In this document: in pieces, positions 1 to 9,757 of the stretch
How positions within the stretch are numbered: position 1 is the stretch's first letter
How the letters are laid out: every line of letters begins with the position of its first letter
NCBI RefSeq assembly: GCF_023023025.1
Contig: NZ_CP095481.1
Coordinates: forward strand, 5,717,001 to 5,781,000
Direction of reading: 5' to 3'
DNA from: Amycolatopsis sp. WQ 127309
Lineage (GTDB): Bacteria > Actinomycetota > Actinomycetes > Mycobacteriales > Pseudonocardiaceae
DNA: 64,000 nt
The notes under the pieces: generated by a model
Seen by the model: the letters and a program-made list of their open reading frames with translations, nothing else
Told to the model about the DNA's origin: nothing
Databases searched by the model: none
Made by a program: the position numbers and the translations under genes

Positions 1-129
1 CTTCCGGGCGTCGGCAAGGTCCGCGCTCAGCAGACCATGGAACGACTGGAGATCGCCCCCAGCCGTCGTCTCCGCGGCCTCGGCGACCGGCAGCGCAAGG
101 CGCTGCTGGCCGAGTTCAGCGGCGAGTGA
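1..129 (+). CDS. mihF: Integration host factor mIHF, 3' end only
   Basis: An open frame runs from the first base to a TGA at 127-129, so only about 42 C-terminal residues are inside the window. The segment [16 protein letters not shown] and the following [14 protein letters not shown] match the end of the actinobacterial integration host factor, a small nucleoid protein that binds DNA through a helix-two-turn-helix fold. The stop overlaps the gmk start in a GTGA, and mihF-gmk-rpoZ is the standard order in this phylum, so the three genes are very probably co-transcribed. The start and promoter lie outside the window. Confidence 0.9.
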   Translation, partial: LPGVGKVRAQQTMERLEIAPSRRLRGLGDRQRKALLAEFSGE

Positions 130-794
130 ACGGCGCCGGTCGTGACTACCCGGTGAGCCGGGACGCCGACCGCGGCAGTGAGCCGGTGGCGGGGGACATC
201 CCCCGGCACCGGCTCACCGTCGTATCGGGGCCGTCCGGGGTCGGGAAGTCGAGTGTGGTGGGCGAACTGCGGAAGCTGGAGCCCGACATCTACTTCAGCG
301 TTTCGGTCACCACGCGCAAGCCGCGTCCCGGCGAGATCGACGGGGCGCACTACCACTTCGTCGATCGCGTCGAATTCGACGCGATGGTCGCCGAGGGCCG
401 GCTGCTGGAATGGGCCGAGTTCGCGGGCAACTGCTACGGCACCCCGCGCGAGCCCGTCGAGAAGGCGCTCGCCGACGGCCGGCCGGCGATCCTGGAGATC
501 GAACTCCAGGGGGCCCGTCAGGTCCGCGTGGCGATGCCGGAGGCCCGGCTCGTGATGCTGATGCCGCCGTCGTGGGAGGAACTGGTCGGCCGGCTCACCG
601 GGCGCGGCACCGAGAGCGAGGCCGCGGTGCAGACCCGGCTGGCGGAAGCGGAGCGTGAGCTGGCCGCCGCCGGGGAGTTCGACGAGCGCCTCGTCAACGC
701 CGACGTGCGAGAGGCCGCTGAGCACTTGCTAAGCTTGATTACCGGTGCGCAGTTTGCCGCCGGTAGACCAGAGGATTCGGAGCACCACGAGTGA
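126..794 (+). CDS. gmk: Guanylate kinase
   Basis: This enzyme phosphorylates GMP to GDP with ATP in the cytoplasm. The P-loop [11 protein letters not shown] lies near residues 34-44, followed by the GMP-binding stretch [13 protein letters not shown] and then GAHYHFVDR, all diagnostic of guanylate kinase. The length of 222 aa is normal, with an N-terminal extension of about 30 residues in front of the P-loop strand, as often seen in actinobacteria. I use the GTG at 126 because it overlaps the mihF stop by four bases. A later start in the extension cannot be excluded. The stop overlaps the rpoZ start, again as GTGA. Confidence 0.96.
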   Translation: MNGAGRDYPVSRDADRGSEPVAGDIPRHRLTVVSGPSGVGKSSVVGELRKLEPDIYFSVSVTTRKPRPGEIDGAHYHFVDRVEFDAMVAEGRLLEWAEFAGNCYGTPREPVEKALADGRPAILEIELQGARQVRVAMPEARLVMLMPPSWEELVGRLTGRGTESEAAVQTRLAEAERELAAAGEFDERLVNADVREAAEHLLSLITGAQFAAGRPEDSEHHE

Positions 795-1060
795 CGACTC
801 AGGCGACCCTGCACGAAGAGCTCGAGGGCATCACCAACCCGCCGATCGACGACCTCCTCGAGAAGGTCAGCTCGAAGTACGCGCTGGTGATCTACTCGGC
901 CAAGCGTGCCCGCCAGATCAACGACTACTACGCCCAGCTGGGCGAGGGCCTGCTCGAGTACGTCGGCCCGCTCGTCGAGCCGGGCCCGCGCGAGAAGCCG
1001 CTCTCGATCGCGCTGCGCGAGATCCACGGTGGCCTGCTCGAGCACACCGAGGGTGAGTAA
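791..1060 (+). CDS. rpoZ: RNA polymerase omega subunit
   Basis: Omega is a small subunit that helps assemble RNA polymerase by holding the beta-prime C terminus. The 89-aa product shows the family core: [19 protein letters not shown], then [18 protein letters not shown] (the conserved AKRARQI block), with the acidic actinobacterial C terminus. The GTG at 791 overlaps the gmk stop by four bases, and the 3' end overlaps coaBC by eight bases, so the four genes form a tight operon. Identification is secure from the motif and the conserved context. Confidence 0.97.
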   Translation: MTTQATLHEELEGITNPPIDDLLEKVSSKYALVIYSAKRARQINDYYAQLGEGLLEYVGPLVEPGPREKPLSIALREIHGGLLEHTEGE

Positions 1061-2273
1061 CCCCCGCGTCGTCCTGGGCGTGGGCGGCGGCATCGCCGCC
1101 TACAAGGCCTGTGAGGTCCTGCGCGGACTGACCGAATCCGGTCACGACGTCCGCGTGGTACCCACCGAAGCCGCGCTGAACTTCGTCGGCGCGGCCACCT
1201 TCGAAGCCCTCTCCGGCCACCCGGTGCACACCGGCGTGTTCACCGAGGTGCCCGAGGTGCAGCACGTCCGCGTCGGCAAGGAGGCCGACCTCGTCATCGT
1301 CGTCCCGGCCACCGCGAACCTGCTCGCGAAGGCCGCCCACGGCATCGCGGACGACCTGCTGACGAACACCCTGCTCACCGCCCGGTGCCCGATCGCCTTC
1401 TTCCCGGCGATGCACACCGAGATGTGGGAGCACCCGGCGACCCGCGACAACGTCGCGCTGCTGCGGTCCCGCGGCCTGGTGGTCGCCGAGCCCGACTCCG
1501 GCCGGCTGACCGGCGTCGACACCGGCAAGGGCCGGCTGGCGAACCCCGCCGAAATCGTCGATCTCGCCCGGCTGCTGCTGGCCAAACCCGGCGCCCTGCC
1601 GCGCGACCTCGAGGGCGTCCGCGTCGTCGTCTCAGCCGGTGGGACGCGGGAGCCGCTGGACCCGGTCCGCTACCTGGGCAACCGCTCGTCCGGCAAGCAG
1701 GGCTACGCGCTGGCCCGCGTCGCCGCGCAGCGCGGCGCCGAGGTCACCCTGGTCGCGGCGCACACGGTCGCGCTGCCGGACCCGGCGGGGAGCGCCGTGA
1801 AGCACGTGTCGACCGCCGAGGAGATGCGGGTCGCGGTGCACGAGGCGGCCGCTTCGGCCGACGTCGTCGTGATGGCCGCCGCCGTCGCCGACTTCCGGCC
1901 GGCGAACCGGGCCGAGGTCAAGATCAAGAAGTCCGACGACCGGCCGGACCCGGTCATCACCCTGGACCGCAACGCCGACATCCTCGCCGAGCTGGTGCGG
2001 AACCGGCGCCGCGGGCAGGTCGTCGTCGGCTTCGCCGCCGAGACCGGTGACGAGCACGGCAGCGTCCTCGACCACGCCCGCGTGAAGCTCAAGCGCAAGG
2101 GCGCCGACCTGCTGGTGGTCAACGCGGTCGGTGACGGCAAGGCGTTCGGCACCGAGGACAACTCGGGCTGGCTGCTGGCCGCCGACGGCACGGAAATCCC
2201 TATACCTCTGGCTCAGAAGTCGGAGCTCGCGTCCACCCTGTGGGACGCTGTGGTGGGCTTCATGAAGCATTGA
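1053..2273 (+). CDS. coaBC: Bifunctional phosphopantothenoylcysteine decarboxylase / phosphopantothenate-cysteine ligase
   Basis: CoaBC carries out two successive steps of coenzyme A synthesis: ligation of cysteine to 4'-phosphopantothenate (CoaB) and FMN-dependent decarboxylation (CoaC). The N-terminal half (about residues 1-180) is the HFCD flavoprotein domain with [33 protein letters not shown] and PAMHTEMW, the last being the actinobacterial form of the PxMNxxMW motif. The C-terminal half is the CoaB ligase with [14 protein letters not shown] and NRSSGKQG. The open frame extends further upstream, but GTG at 1053 ([12 protein letters not shown]) is the true start by homology. It overlaps rpoZ by eight bases. 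Length is 406 aa. Confidence 0.96.
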   Translation: MSNPRVVLGVGGGIAAYKACEVLRGLTESGHDVRVVPTEAALNFVGAATFEALSGHPVHTGVFTEVPEVQHVRVGKEADLVIVVPATANLLAKAAHGIADDLLTNTLLTARCPIAFFPAMHTEMWEHPATRDNVALLRSRGLVVAEPDSGRLTGVDTGKGRLANPAEIVDLARLLLAKPGALPRDLEGVRVVVSAGGTREPLDPVRYLGNRSSGKQGYALARVAAQRGAEVTLVAAHTVALPDPAGSAVKHVSTAEEMRVAVHEAAASADVVVMAAAVADFRPANRAEVKIKKSDDRPDPVITLDRNADILAELVRNRRRGQVVVGFAAETGDEHGSVLDHARVKLKRKGADLLVVNAVGDGKAFGTEDNSGWLLAADGTEIPIPLAQKSELASTLWDAVVGFMKH

Positions 2274-2354
2274 CTGTCCCCCGAGCGATAGTCAGTACGC
2301 TTGCACAGGTAAGGGGTGCCTAAGTTTCGGGGCATCCGACGACAAGGTGAGGAA

Positions 2355-3569
<1,215 letters not shown>

Positions 3570-3577
3570 TCCGTAGT

Positions 3578-3630
3578 GCCGTGAAGGGCACCTTCAGGGA
3601 CAGATAACCCCTGAAGGTGCCCTTCACGGC
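3578..3630. terminator. Perfect 22-bp stem hairpin behind metK
   Basis: Bases 3578-3599 and 3609-3630 form a perfect 22-bp inverted repeat around a 9-nt loop. The hairpin begins nine bases after the metK stop and should end that operon. There is no U-run, as usual in high-GC actinobacteria. The outer arm CCGTGAAGG is shared with hairpins at 47935 and 59082. Confidence 0.85.
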
Positions 3631-3685
3631 GTTCTGGCGTCGGGGCTGTCGGAGTCTGTCAGTGGGGTCTGGTAGAGATCTCCGG

Positions 3686-5803
3686 GTGAGCAGTTCCGAG
3701 CCCGCCGCCCTCTGGGAGCTCCCCGAGGGGCCGCCGCCCGCCGCCGCGAAAGCCGCGGTGCCGTCGCGTGCCCGGAAGAAGCCGGCCAAGGCGCTGAAGC
3801 CGGGGGAGAAGGCGAAGGGCGCCCAGCAGCCCGCGCCCGAACGGTCCGTGGCGCGGATCGTCGTCGACATCCCACTGGCCCACCTCGACCGCACCTTCGA
3901 CTACCGCGTGCCGGAGAAGCTGCACGAGACCGCGGTACCGGGCTGCCGGGTCCGCGTCCGGTTCGCCGGGCAGCTGGTCGACGGCTACCTCGTCGAACGC
4001 GCCGAAACGACCGACTACGGCAGCAAACTGGCCTTCCTCGACCGCGTCACCTCCGCCGAGCCGGTGCTGACGCCGTCGTTGCACGCCCTCTGCCGCGCGG
4101 TGGCCGACCGCTACGGCGGCACGCTCTCGGACGTCCTGCGGCTCGCGATCCCGCCACGGCACGCGAAAGTCGAAGGCGAGCCGCCCGCCCCGGCAGCCGC
4201 GTTCCCGGAGGCGCCCGACAGCACGGCCTGGGCGCGTTACCAGCGTGGCCCGGCGTTCCTGGAGGCGCTGGCCGAGGGGAAGCCCGCGAACGCCGTCTGG
4301 CAGGCCCTGCCGGGCGAAGACTGGCCGCGCCGGCTGGCCGAGGCCGCGGCGACCGCCGCCGCGGCCGGGCACGGCGCCGTGCTGGTCGTGCCGGACCACC
4401 GCGACCTGACGCGGGTGCACGAGGCGTGCGCGTCGCTCGTGGGCTCCGATGGCGTGGTCGCGCTGATCGCCGGGCTCGGCCCCGCCGAGCGGTACCGGCG
4501 CTGGCTCGCGGTGCTGCGCGGCGCGGTGCGGGTGGTGGTCGGTACGCGGGCGGCGATGTTCGCGCCGGTCGCCGAGCCCGGCCTGTTCGTGGTCTGGGAC
4601 GACGGCGACGACCTGCACCTGGACCAGCACGCGCCGTACCCGCACGTCCGCGACGTGCTGATGGACCGCGCGCACACGGCGAAGGCGTCCCTGCTGGTGG
4701 GCGGTTTCGCCCGGACGGCCGAGGCGCAGCTGCTCGTCGAGTCGGGCTGGGCGGCCCCGGTCCTGGCGGACCGCACGGACCTGCGCGCGGCGGCCCCCCG
4801 CGTCACCCCGGTCGGCGAGGACTTCGACGTCGCCCGCGACGAAGCGGCCCGCGTCGCCCGCCTCCCGGCCGTCGCGTTCGAAGCGGCCCGCCAGGCGTTC
4901 GCGGCGGGCGTCCCGACGCTGATCCAGGTCCCGAGGCGCGGCTACGTACCGGGCCTGGCCTGCGGAAACTGCCGCACATCGGCCCACTGCCGCCGCTGCG
5001 CCGGCCCGTTGGCGTTGCCGGGAGGTTCGATCGACGGCCAGCCGAAACCGCCCGCGTGCCGCTGGTGCGGCGTCCCGGAAACGGCGTTCCGCTGCTCGGC
5101 GTGCGGTTCGGTCCGCCTGCGAGCGGTGATCGTCGGCGCGAAGCGCACGGCGGAGGAACTGGGCCGGGCGTTCCCCGGCATCCCGGTCCGCACGTCGGGC
5201 GCGTCCGAGGTGCTCGCTTCGGTGCCGGGCAAACCCGCACTGGTGGTGTGCACACCAGGAGCGGAACCGGTGGCCGAAGGCGGCTACGGCGCGGCATTGC
5301 TGCTGGACGGCTGGGCATTGCTGGGCCGCCAGGACCTCCGAGCAGGCGAGGAAACCCTCCGCCGCTGGATGGCCGCGGCGGCCTTGGTCCGCCCTTCTGC
5401 CCAGGGCGGCCGGATCATAGTCGGAGCCGAGGCGGGCATGGCGGTGGTCCAGGCCCTGGTCCGCTGGGACCCGGCATGGCACGCATCGCAGGAACTGGCC
5501 GAGCGCCGGGAACTGGGCTTCCCCCCGGCAATGCGCATGGCCAGCGTCGAGGGCACCCCGGACGCGGTGGCAGGCGTCCTGGACGACCTCCCGTTACCTC
5601 CCTCCGGCGAAGTCTTGGGCCCGGTCCCGCTGGGCGAGGTGGACGAGGAGGGCAACGCGGAGCGAGAGCGAGCGCTGGTCCGGGTCTCCCGCAGCGAAGG
5701 CAAAGCCTTGGCCACGGCAATCCACGCAGCCGCAGCCCGGCGCGACGCGCGAAAGGCCACAGAACCGATCCGCATCCAGCTGGACCCGATGGAACTCATT
5801 TAG
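3686..5803 (+). CDS. priA: Primosomal protein N' (PriA-like), helicase motifs degenerate
   Basis: PriA restarts collapsed replication forks. This 705-aa protein has the PriA order: a Pro/Ala/Lys-rich N-terminal tail, the DNA-binding domain beginning RIVVDIPLAHLDRTFDYRVP, a degenerate helicase region, and a zinc-binding module with Cys pairs in CGNC, CRRC, CRWC and CSAC. Where a helicase has the Walker A GxxGxGKT, this protein reads GHGAVLVVPDHRDL, and the DEEH box reads WDDGDD. ATP-driven unwinding is therefore unlikely, as already known for actinobacterial PriA. Start GTG at 3686 fits the actinobacterial N terminus (a -10-like TAGAGA lies 7 nt upstream). The stop overlaps the convergent gene at 5800. 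Confidence 0.9.
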   Translation: MSSSEPAALWELPEGPPPAAAKAAVPSRARKKPAKALKPGEKAKGAQQPAPERSVARIVVDIPLAHLDRTFDYRVPEKLHETAVPGCRVRVRFAGQLVDGYLVERAETTDYGSKLAFLDRVTSAEPVLTPSLHALCRAVADRYGGTLSDVLRLAIPPRHAKVEGEPPAPAAAFPEAPDSTAWARYQRGPAFLEALAEGKPANAVWQALPGEDWPRRLAEAAATAAAAGHGAVLVVPDHRDLTRVHEACASLVGSDGVVALIAGLGPAERYRRWLAVLRGAVRVVVGTRAAMFAPVAEPGLFVVWDDGDDLHLDQHAPYPHVRDVLMDRAHTAKASLLVGGFARTAEAQLLVESGWAAPVLADRTDLRAAAPRVTPVGEDFDVARDEAARVARLPAVAFEAARQAFAAGVPTLIQVPRRGYVPGLACGNCRTSAHCRRCAGPLALPGGSIDGQPKPPACRWCGVPETAFRCSACGSVRLRAVIVGAKRTAEELGRAFPGIPVRTSGASEVLASVPGKPALVVCTPGAEPVAEGGYGAALLLDGWALLGRQDLRAGEETLRRWMAAAALVRPSAQGGRIIVGAEAGMAVVQALVRWDPAWHASQELAERRELGFPPAMRMASVEGTPDAVAGVLDDLPLPPSGEVLGPVPLGEVDEEGNAERERALVRVSRSEGKALATAIHAAAARRDARKATEPIRIQLDPMELI

Positions 5804-6969
5804 CCACCGGCGCCCCAGTCCCGGTTCTCGTTCGCGTCCGGATCGCCGTCGAAGAAAGCGCCTTGGGCGTGCGATGAGTTGGTTCCATTCTCCGGTTCGT
5901 CCGCGTCGATCGTCCGGTAGCTCTCGCGTACCCGCTGCGCCTTGTCGGAGTGGCCGTGCTGTTCGACGAGATCGGCGAGCTGGTGCCCGAACAAGCCGTT
6001 GTCGGCGTCCTCGGGATCAGGCAGCAGATCGGCGTGGACGGCCGGGGGTTCGGTCATCTGCTCGGCGTCTTCGACCGTGAAAGCCGGTTCTGGCGGGCTG
6101 AACGGCGGCGTGAAGAACGCCGGTGCAGGGGCCGGCTCACGCAGGTGTTCCGGCAGCAGGTGCCGGAACAGCTCGTCCACCTCGGCATTGTTGGCGGCCG
6201 CGGACAACCGCGCCAAGGTTCCGATGAGGTCGACCGTCTCGCGCACGTTCTCGTCGGTGCGCGCGAGCCACCACACCACGGTGCTGCCGACGCTGGTCAG
6301 CACCTCGTCGCCCAGATAGGCACGCATCATCCGCTGGTGCTCGATCTGCCGCTCCTGCACCTGCTGCTGCCGGCGCAGCGCGTCCAGTGTCCGGAGATGT
6401 TCGCGATGCTCTTGGCCGACACCGGCCTTCACGTCGGTCGCCCAGACGGACAGCAGCCCGTCGGGACTGGTGGCGGGCTGCCCGAGCGAAGCCGCCAGTG
6501 CATGGAGGACGGTGTCGTCTTCCGGGTGGTGCATTCGGCTGATCTGCTGGGCTCGCTGCACCACCGCTGCCGCGGCTATCGCAGCCTGGTCGGTGTGGCT
6601 GTCGAATGGCCGGGCAGTGGCCGGGCCCCAGTGCACTGTGCAGCCGAACCTGAACGGGATGCCGTCCAGCGAACTGGGCAGCGATCCGGAGGATACCTCG
6701 TGACTCGGTGGCGCCACAGGGGCCGGAGGCGGCGGTGGCGGGGGCGCTTGTTGAGCTGCCATCTGCCGCCGGTACTCGGTTTCGGCGCGGAGCTCCGCTT
6801 GCTCGCGGTGGTCGTACCAACCGCGCAGCACGAGCAGCGTGATGACGAGCGCGCCCGTCATCAGCACTATGGTCAGCCACAAAGGCCAGTCGGCGGCGAG
6901 GCCGGCGCCCAGCGGCACGAGCAGAGCGCCGGCAATGACGGCGATCGCACCGGTGGTGTTCTTGTTCAT
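5800..6969 (-). CDS. Two-helix membrane protein of the cyclase-like/NTPase operon (unknown function)
   Basis: I do not recognise a named family. The 389-aa product starts with two membrane helices (about residues 7-26 and 28-48). A charged segment and a run of seven prolines (about 76-82) follow, then a cytoplasmic domain with FRFGCTVHWGPATARPF. Next comes a long Gln/Arg/Glu-rich helix (EHREHLRTLDALRRQQQ) and the conserved-looking block AYLGDEVLTSVGSTVVWWLA. The last third is acidic and Pro-rich, probably disordered. The ATG at 6969 overlaps the NTPase stop as ATGA, so it is the last gene of the operon. The layout (short membrane anchor plus coiled cytoplasmic part) suggests a membrane-bound scaffold or effector; that is inference. 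Its stop overlaps the priA stop by four bases with no terminator between. Confidence 0.75.
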   Translation of the reverse strand: MNKNTTGAIAVIAGALLVPLGAGLAADWPLWLTIVLMTGALVITLLVLRGWYDHREQAELRAETEYRRQMAAQQAPPPPPPPAPVAPPSHEVSSGSLPSSLDGIPFRFGCTVHWGPATARPFDSHTDQAAIAAAAVVQRAQQISRMHHPEDDTVLHALAASLGQPATSPDGLLSVWATDVKAGVGQEHREHLRTLDALRRQQQVQERQIEHQRMMRAYLGDEVLTSVGSTVVWWLARTDENVRETVDLIGTLARLSAAANNAEVDELFRHLLPEHLREPAPAPAFFTPPFSPPEPAFTVEDAEQMTEPPAVHADLLPDPEDADNGLFGHQLADLVEQHGHSDKAQRVRESYRTIDADEPENGTNSSHAQGAFFDGDPDANENRDWGAGG

Positions 6970-8843
6970 GCTTCTCCTCGGCGTGCAGCGGTCATTCGAG
7001 TGTCGATGTGGTGCTGGAGGGCGAGTGCACTGCGCAGACGGGCTTCGCGGGACTCTTCGTCCGCGGTCCGAACCTGGTCGCGAGCGAACGCGTAGAGCCG
7101 GCTGAGCAAGCGAACTTGTTGGTCGCAGGCCTCGACGAGCAGAAGTGGGTGTTCGGCAAGCCAGGCCCGGACCGGCTCCTCGGGCAGCGTTCCGATGCCT
7201 TCGGCCATCAAGGGCCGCCAGAGCGACAGCAGGTGGTTTCTCGTTCTGTCACCCGCTGCCACCCAGCCGGGGACGCGCAGTCCCAGCAGGATCGCCCGGT
7301 CGGGCGGATGCGGAACGACAGTGGCCAATCGGTGGATCAGCCAACGTTCGAAGTTTCGCCGGTAGACCAGTTCGAGCAGGCGTTCGCGCGCGAGGTCTCG
7401 CACCGACGCGTCGTCGCTGCGGGTGAAGTAGTGCAGCCGCACCATCGCCTGGATCGGCCGTGCCGGGGCGATCGTCACGGTGCACGCTTCGATCATCACC
7501 GTGGCGAATCCGGCCGGTGTATGGGATTTCCGCGCCCAGTCGTAGACGAACCGCCGGAACTCCGGCGCCCGGGTGTCGTCGCGCAAGCCGGCGTCGAGCA
7601 CCTGGAGCGCGAGGGGTTTCGGACCGGCGCCCTCCGACCAGCGACGAGCCAGTGCATACAGGGGCTCGATCGGTCCGGTCGCCAGGGCATGCTCGGCGAA
7701 GTATTCAACGAGGCCCGTGGCGGATCCCATGTCGAGCCGGGGCGCCACATGCGCTACCCAATCGGACACCTGGCCGCGCAGATCGGGGAAGTACGTCCAG
7801 AAGTGCGCTCGGACCGCCTTGTCCAGAGCCAGCTCCGTGAACGCGACATCCCTGCGCCCGTCCACGTGGAGCTTGACCTTCTCCATTCGCTCCGCGAGGT
7901 AGCTGCCACCGAGGCTGTGCCGTTCCTCTCGAGGAGGTTTCACGATCGTCGTGAAGGCGCTTTCGGCTGCCACCATGTCGTCCAGGGACGCCCCGGGAAG
8001 GAACGCCGCGACCACCAGCAACGCGCGCAGCGTGGGATCCTGGTGTTCGCGGAACAGCAAAGCGGCTTGGTGCCCGCGCCCGACATGGGCCGCGACTGCT
8101 TCGCGCATCCAATCGGCGAGCGTGTCGCGGGCGCCGCGTCGAGCCGCCTCGGCGGTCAGGAAAGCGAGGTCGGCCACCTCTCGCACCGGAGACCCGGCCA
8201 AGTACGGCTCGAGGTTGTCGGGTACCTGGAACGTGGTGGGCAGCGGGATGGCTTCCGCCGACAGGCAGGCCTCGAATACGTCCCTGCCGGGCGGACGCCC
8301 GATGGACTTGACCATGGCCGCGTTCCACTCGGGCAGCAGCGCGCGTTGCTCACCCCGGACTACGACGGCGAACCGGGCGTCCTGATGGTCGACAGCATGC
8401 CGGAAAGCCTCCAGATCGCGGCGGAGGTCGCGGACGTGCTGGTCGTCCGTACGAGTCAAGTCGAGCAACAGCCGCTCGCCCGGCCTGATCTCGGCCGGGT
8501 CGAGGGGACGCTCGTCGTCCTCGGCGCGGTCGGGCAGTTCGCGGAGCCGTCCGGCGTCCAAGGTCGCGTTGTCGGTGAGGGCCATCAGCGCGGCAGTCCG
8601 GCGCCCGGCACCGTCGGGGCCGGTGACGACGATCGTGCGGTGCTCGCCGAACAGCGGTCCGTGCGGCGCTTCCGGGCTGACGTAACGCGCGGCGAGCCAG
8701 GCGATGTGTTCGTCCGACACGAACCGGTCGGCGCGCCGGCGCCGGAATCCCGCTGCGTAAAAGGTGATGTGCTGATCCCCGGAGCCGCCGTGCAGGAACC
8801 CCGGACCACCGCCGGTGTCGACGGTGTTCCGCGGGGCGGTCAT
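6966..8843 (-). CDS. Large P-loop NTPase-like protein with N-terminal GGPGFLHGG tag (unknown function)
   Basis: The 625-aa protein begins with a Gly-rich tag NTVDTGGGPGFLHGGSGDQ (residues 6-24). A P-loop-like element GPDGAGRRT follows (residues 75-83), in which the usual GK[ST] is replaced by Arg-Arg-Thr, then a hydrophobic strand ending in Asp (RLLLDLT, Asp about 128) that could be Walker B. The remaining 450 residues look like helical repeats, as in the arms of STAND-type or other conflict-system ATPases. No nuclease, protease or TIR motif is visible. The ATG at 8843 overlaps the cyclase-like stop (ATGA), and its own stop overlaps the membrane gene, so the three proteins are made together. 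Role unknown; a signal-dependent switch is the best inference. Confidence 0.75.
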   Translation of the reverse strand: MTAPRNTVDTGGGPGFLHGGSGDQHITFYAAGFRRRRADRFVSDEHIAWLAARYVSPEAPHGPLFGEHRTIVVTGPDGAGRRTAALMALTDNATLDAGRLRELPDRAEDDERPLDPAEIRPGERLLLDLTRTDDQHVRDLRRDLEAFRHAVDHQDARFAVVVRGEQRALLPEWNAAMVKSIGRPPGRDVFEACLSAEAIPLPTTFQVPDNLEPYLAGSPVREVADLAFLTAEAARRGARDTLADWMREAVAAHVGRGHQAALLFREHQDPTLRALLVVAAFLPGASLDDMVAAESAFTTIVKPPREERHSLGGSYLAERMEKVKLHVDGRRDVAFTELALDKAVRAHFWTYFPDLRGQVSDWVAHVAPRLDMGSATGLVEYFAEHALATGPIEPLYALARRWSEGAGPKPLALQVLDAGLRDDTRAPEFRRFVYDWARKSHTPAGFATVMIEACTVTIAPARPIQAMVRLHYFTRSDDASVRDLARERLLELVYRRNFERWLIHRLATVVPHPPDRAILLGLRVPGWVAAGDRTRNHLLSLWRPLMAEGIGTLPEEPVRAWLAEHPLLLVEACDQQVRLLSRLYAFARDQVRTADEESREARLRSALALQHHIDTRMTAARRGEA

Positions 8844-9664
8844 GGCCGGTGGTGGTCGTCGCGGGGCGCGGGGGCGTGGTAGTTCTGGTCGCCGGTGCCG
8901 CCGTGGAGGAACCCGGGCCCTCCGTGGGTGTTGACCGTGTTCTGCGGTCCGGAGCCGGTCGAAGTTGCTTCGCCGTTCTGCTGGTCGTGGGCCACCGCCC
9001 CCGTGTCCGCCGGGTCGGAGACTCGCGGGAGGAAGCCGTCGCGGAGCAGGTCGCCGCTGGGGGAGGGCACGCGGAGGTAGCCGATGCCCCGGTGCTTCTT
9101 GACCTCGACCGGTGCGGGGACGTAGTGCTCGGGCGCGTCCGCGGCGTACCCCGACAGCACCGCGTCGTGGTACGCCTGTTCCGAGACGATGGCCGCCACG
9201 CGGGTCATCGGCCCGGAGCGGTTGAGGAGCTCGCGGACCGGTCCGGCGTCGAGCAGCCGGTGCGTTTCGATGCGCGCCGTCCCGCTTCCTTCGCTGAGCA
9301 GATCGGCTCCCGAGTCGGTGACCGGTCCGATGTGGACGCTGACGCGCATCCGCAGCGGGACCGGGTCGGCGTGCACTTCGCTGCGGTAGACGAGTTCTTC
9401 CTGCAGTGCCGCGAGGAAGGGGTTCAGCAGGAACGGGAGCATCGTGGACGGGAGGCCGAGCGCGTAGCCGTCGCCGGTGCCGAAACCGAATCGCTGTCGG
9501 TGCCAGATCTCGCTGAGCCCGCAACGCTGGAACGCCGAACAGAGGATCGTGGGTATCGCGTCGGTGATCCGGGCGTGGTCCTTGGCCAGTACACCGCTGA
9601 AGTCGCGGATGTCGACGGCGAGCAGGGCTCGGTAGGGCGGTAGTTCTGCGGCTGCTGGCGTCAC
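8840..9664 (-). CDS. Class III nucleotide cyclase-like protein with C-terminal GGPGFLHGG tag
   Basis: The first 190 residues have the class III cyclase fold order: strand with first metal site AVDIRDFS (Asp18), second metal site FGTGDGYALGL (Asp65), RMRVSVHIGP, then VAAIVSEQAYHDAV and KKHRGIGYLRVP. The position that should carry the transition-state Asn reads RIETHRLLD, so catalytic activity is doubtful. After a polar linker the C terminus carries NTVNTHGGPGFLHGGTGDQ, almost identical to the tag at the start of the next protein. I choose GTG at 9664 because GAGGAG precedes it at proper spacing; a TTG at 9709 is the only upstream alternative. It is the first of three genes joined by ATGA overlaps. 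Length is 274 aa. Confidence 0.82.
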   Translation of the reverse strand: MTPAAAELPPYRALLAVDIRDFSGVLAKDHARITDAIPTILCSAFQRCGLSEIWHRQRFGFGTGDGYALGLPSTMLPFLLNPFLAALQEELVYRSEVHADPVPLRMRVSVHIGPVTDSGADLLSEGSGTARIETHRLLDAGPVRELLNRSGPMTRVAAIVSEQAYHDAVLSGYAADAPEHYVPAPVEVKKHRGIGYLRVPSPSGDLLRDGFLPRVSDPADTGAVAHDQQNGEATSTGSGPQNTVNTHGGPGFLHGGTGDQNYHAPAPRDDHHRP

Positions 9665-9723
9665 GGCGAACTCCTCGTAGTCGGGCTGCGAACACGAGGG
9701 TGCCGACAAACGGGAGGCGGGGT

Positions 9724-9739
9724 TGTCCGGCGCCGGACA
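9724..9739. promoter_or_regulatory. 16-bp perfect palindrome in front of the cyclase-like gene
   Basis: TGTCCGGCGCCGGACA is self-complementary over its whole length. It lies in the 93-bp gap between the Crp-type gene and the cyclase-like gene. Its outline, 5-bp arms TGTCC/GGACA around six bases, is that of a Crp/Fnr site (TGTGA-N6-TCACA), so autoregulation by the adjacent regulator is plausible. A small attenuator hairpin is the alternative. Confidence 0.5.
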
Positions 9740-9757
9740 GTCTGAAAGTGGCGCGCG

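Noticed and set aside
2274..2354. SAM riboswitch before metK
   Set aside because: The 81-bp gap is too short and no SAM-I or SAM-IV core could be recognised.
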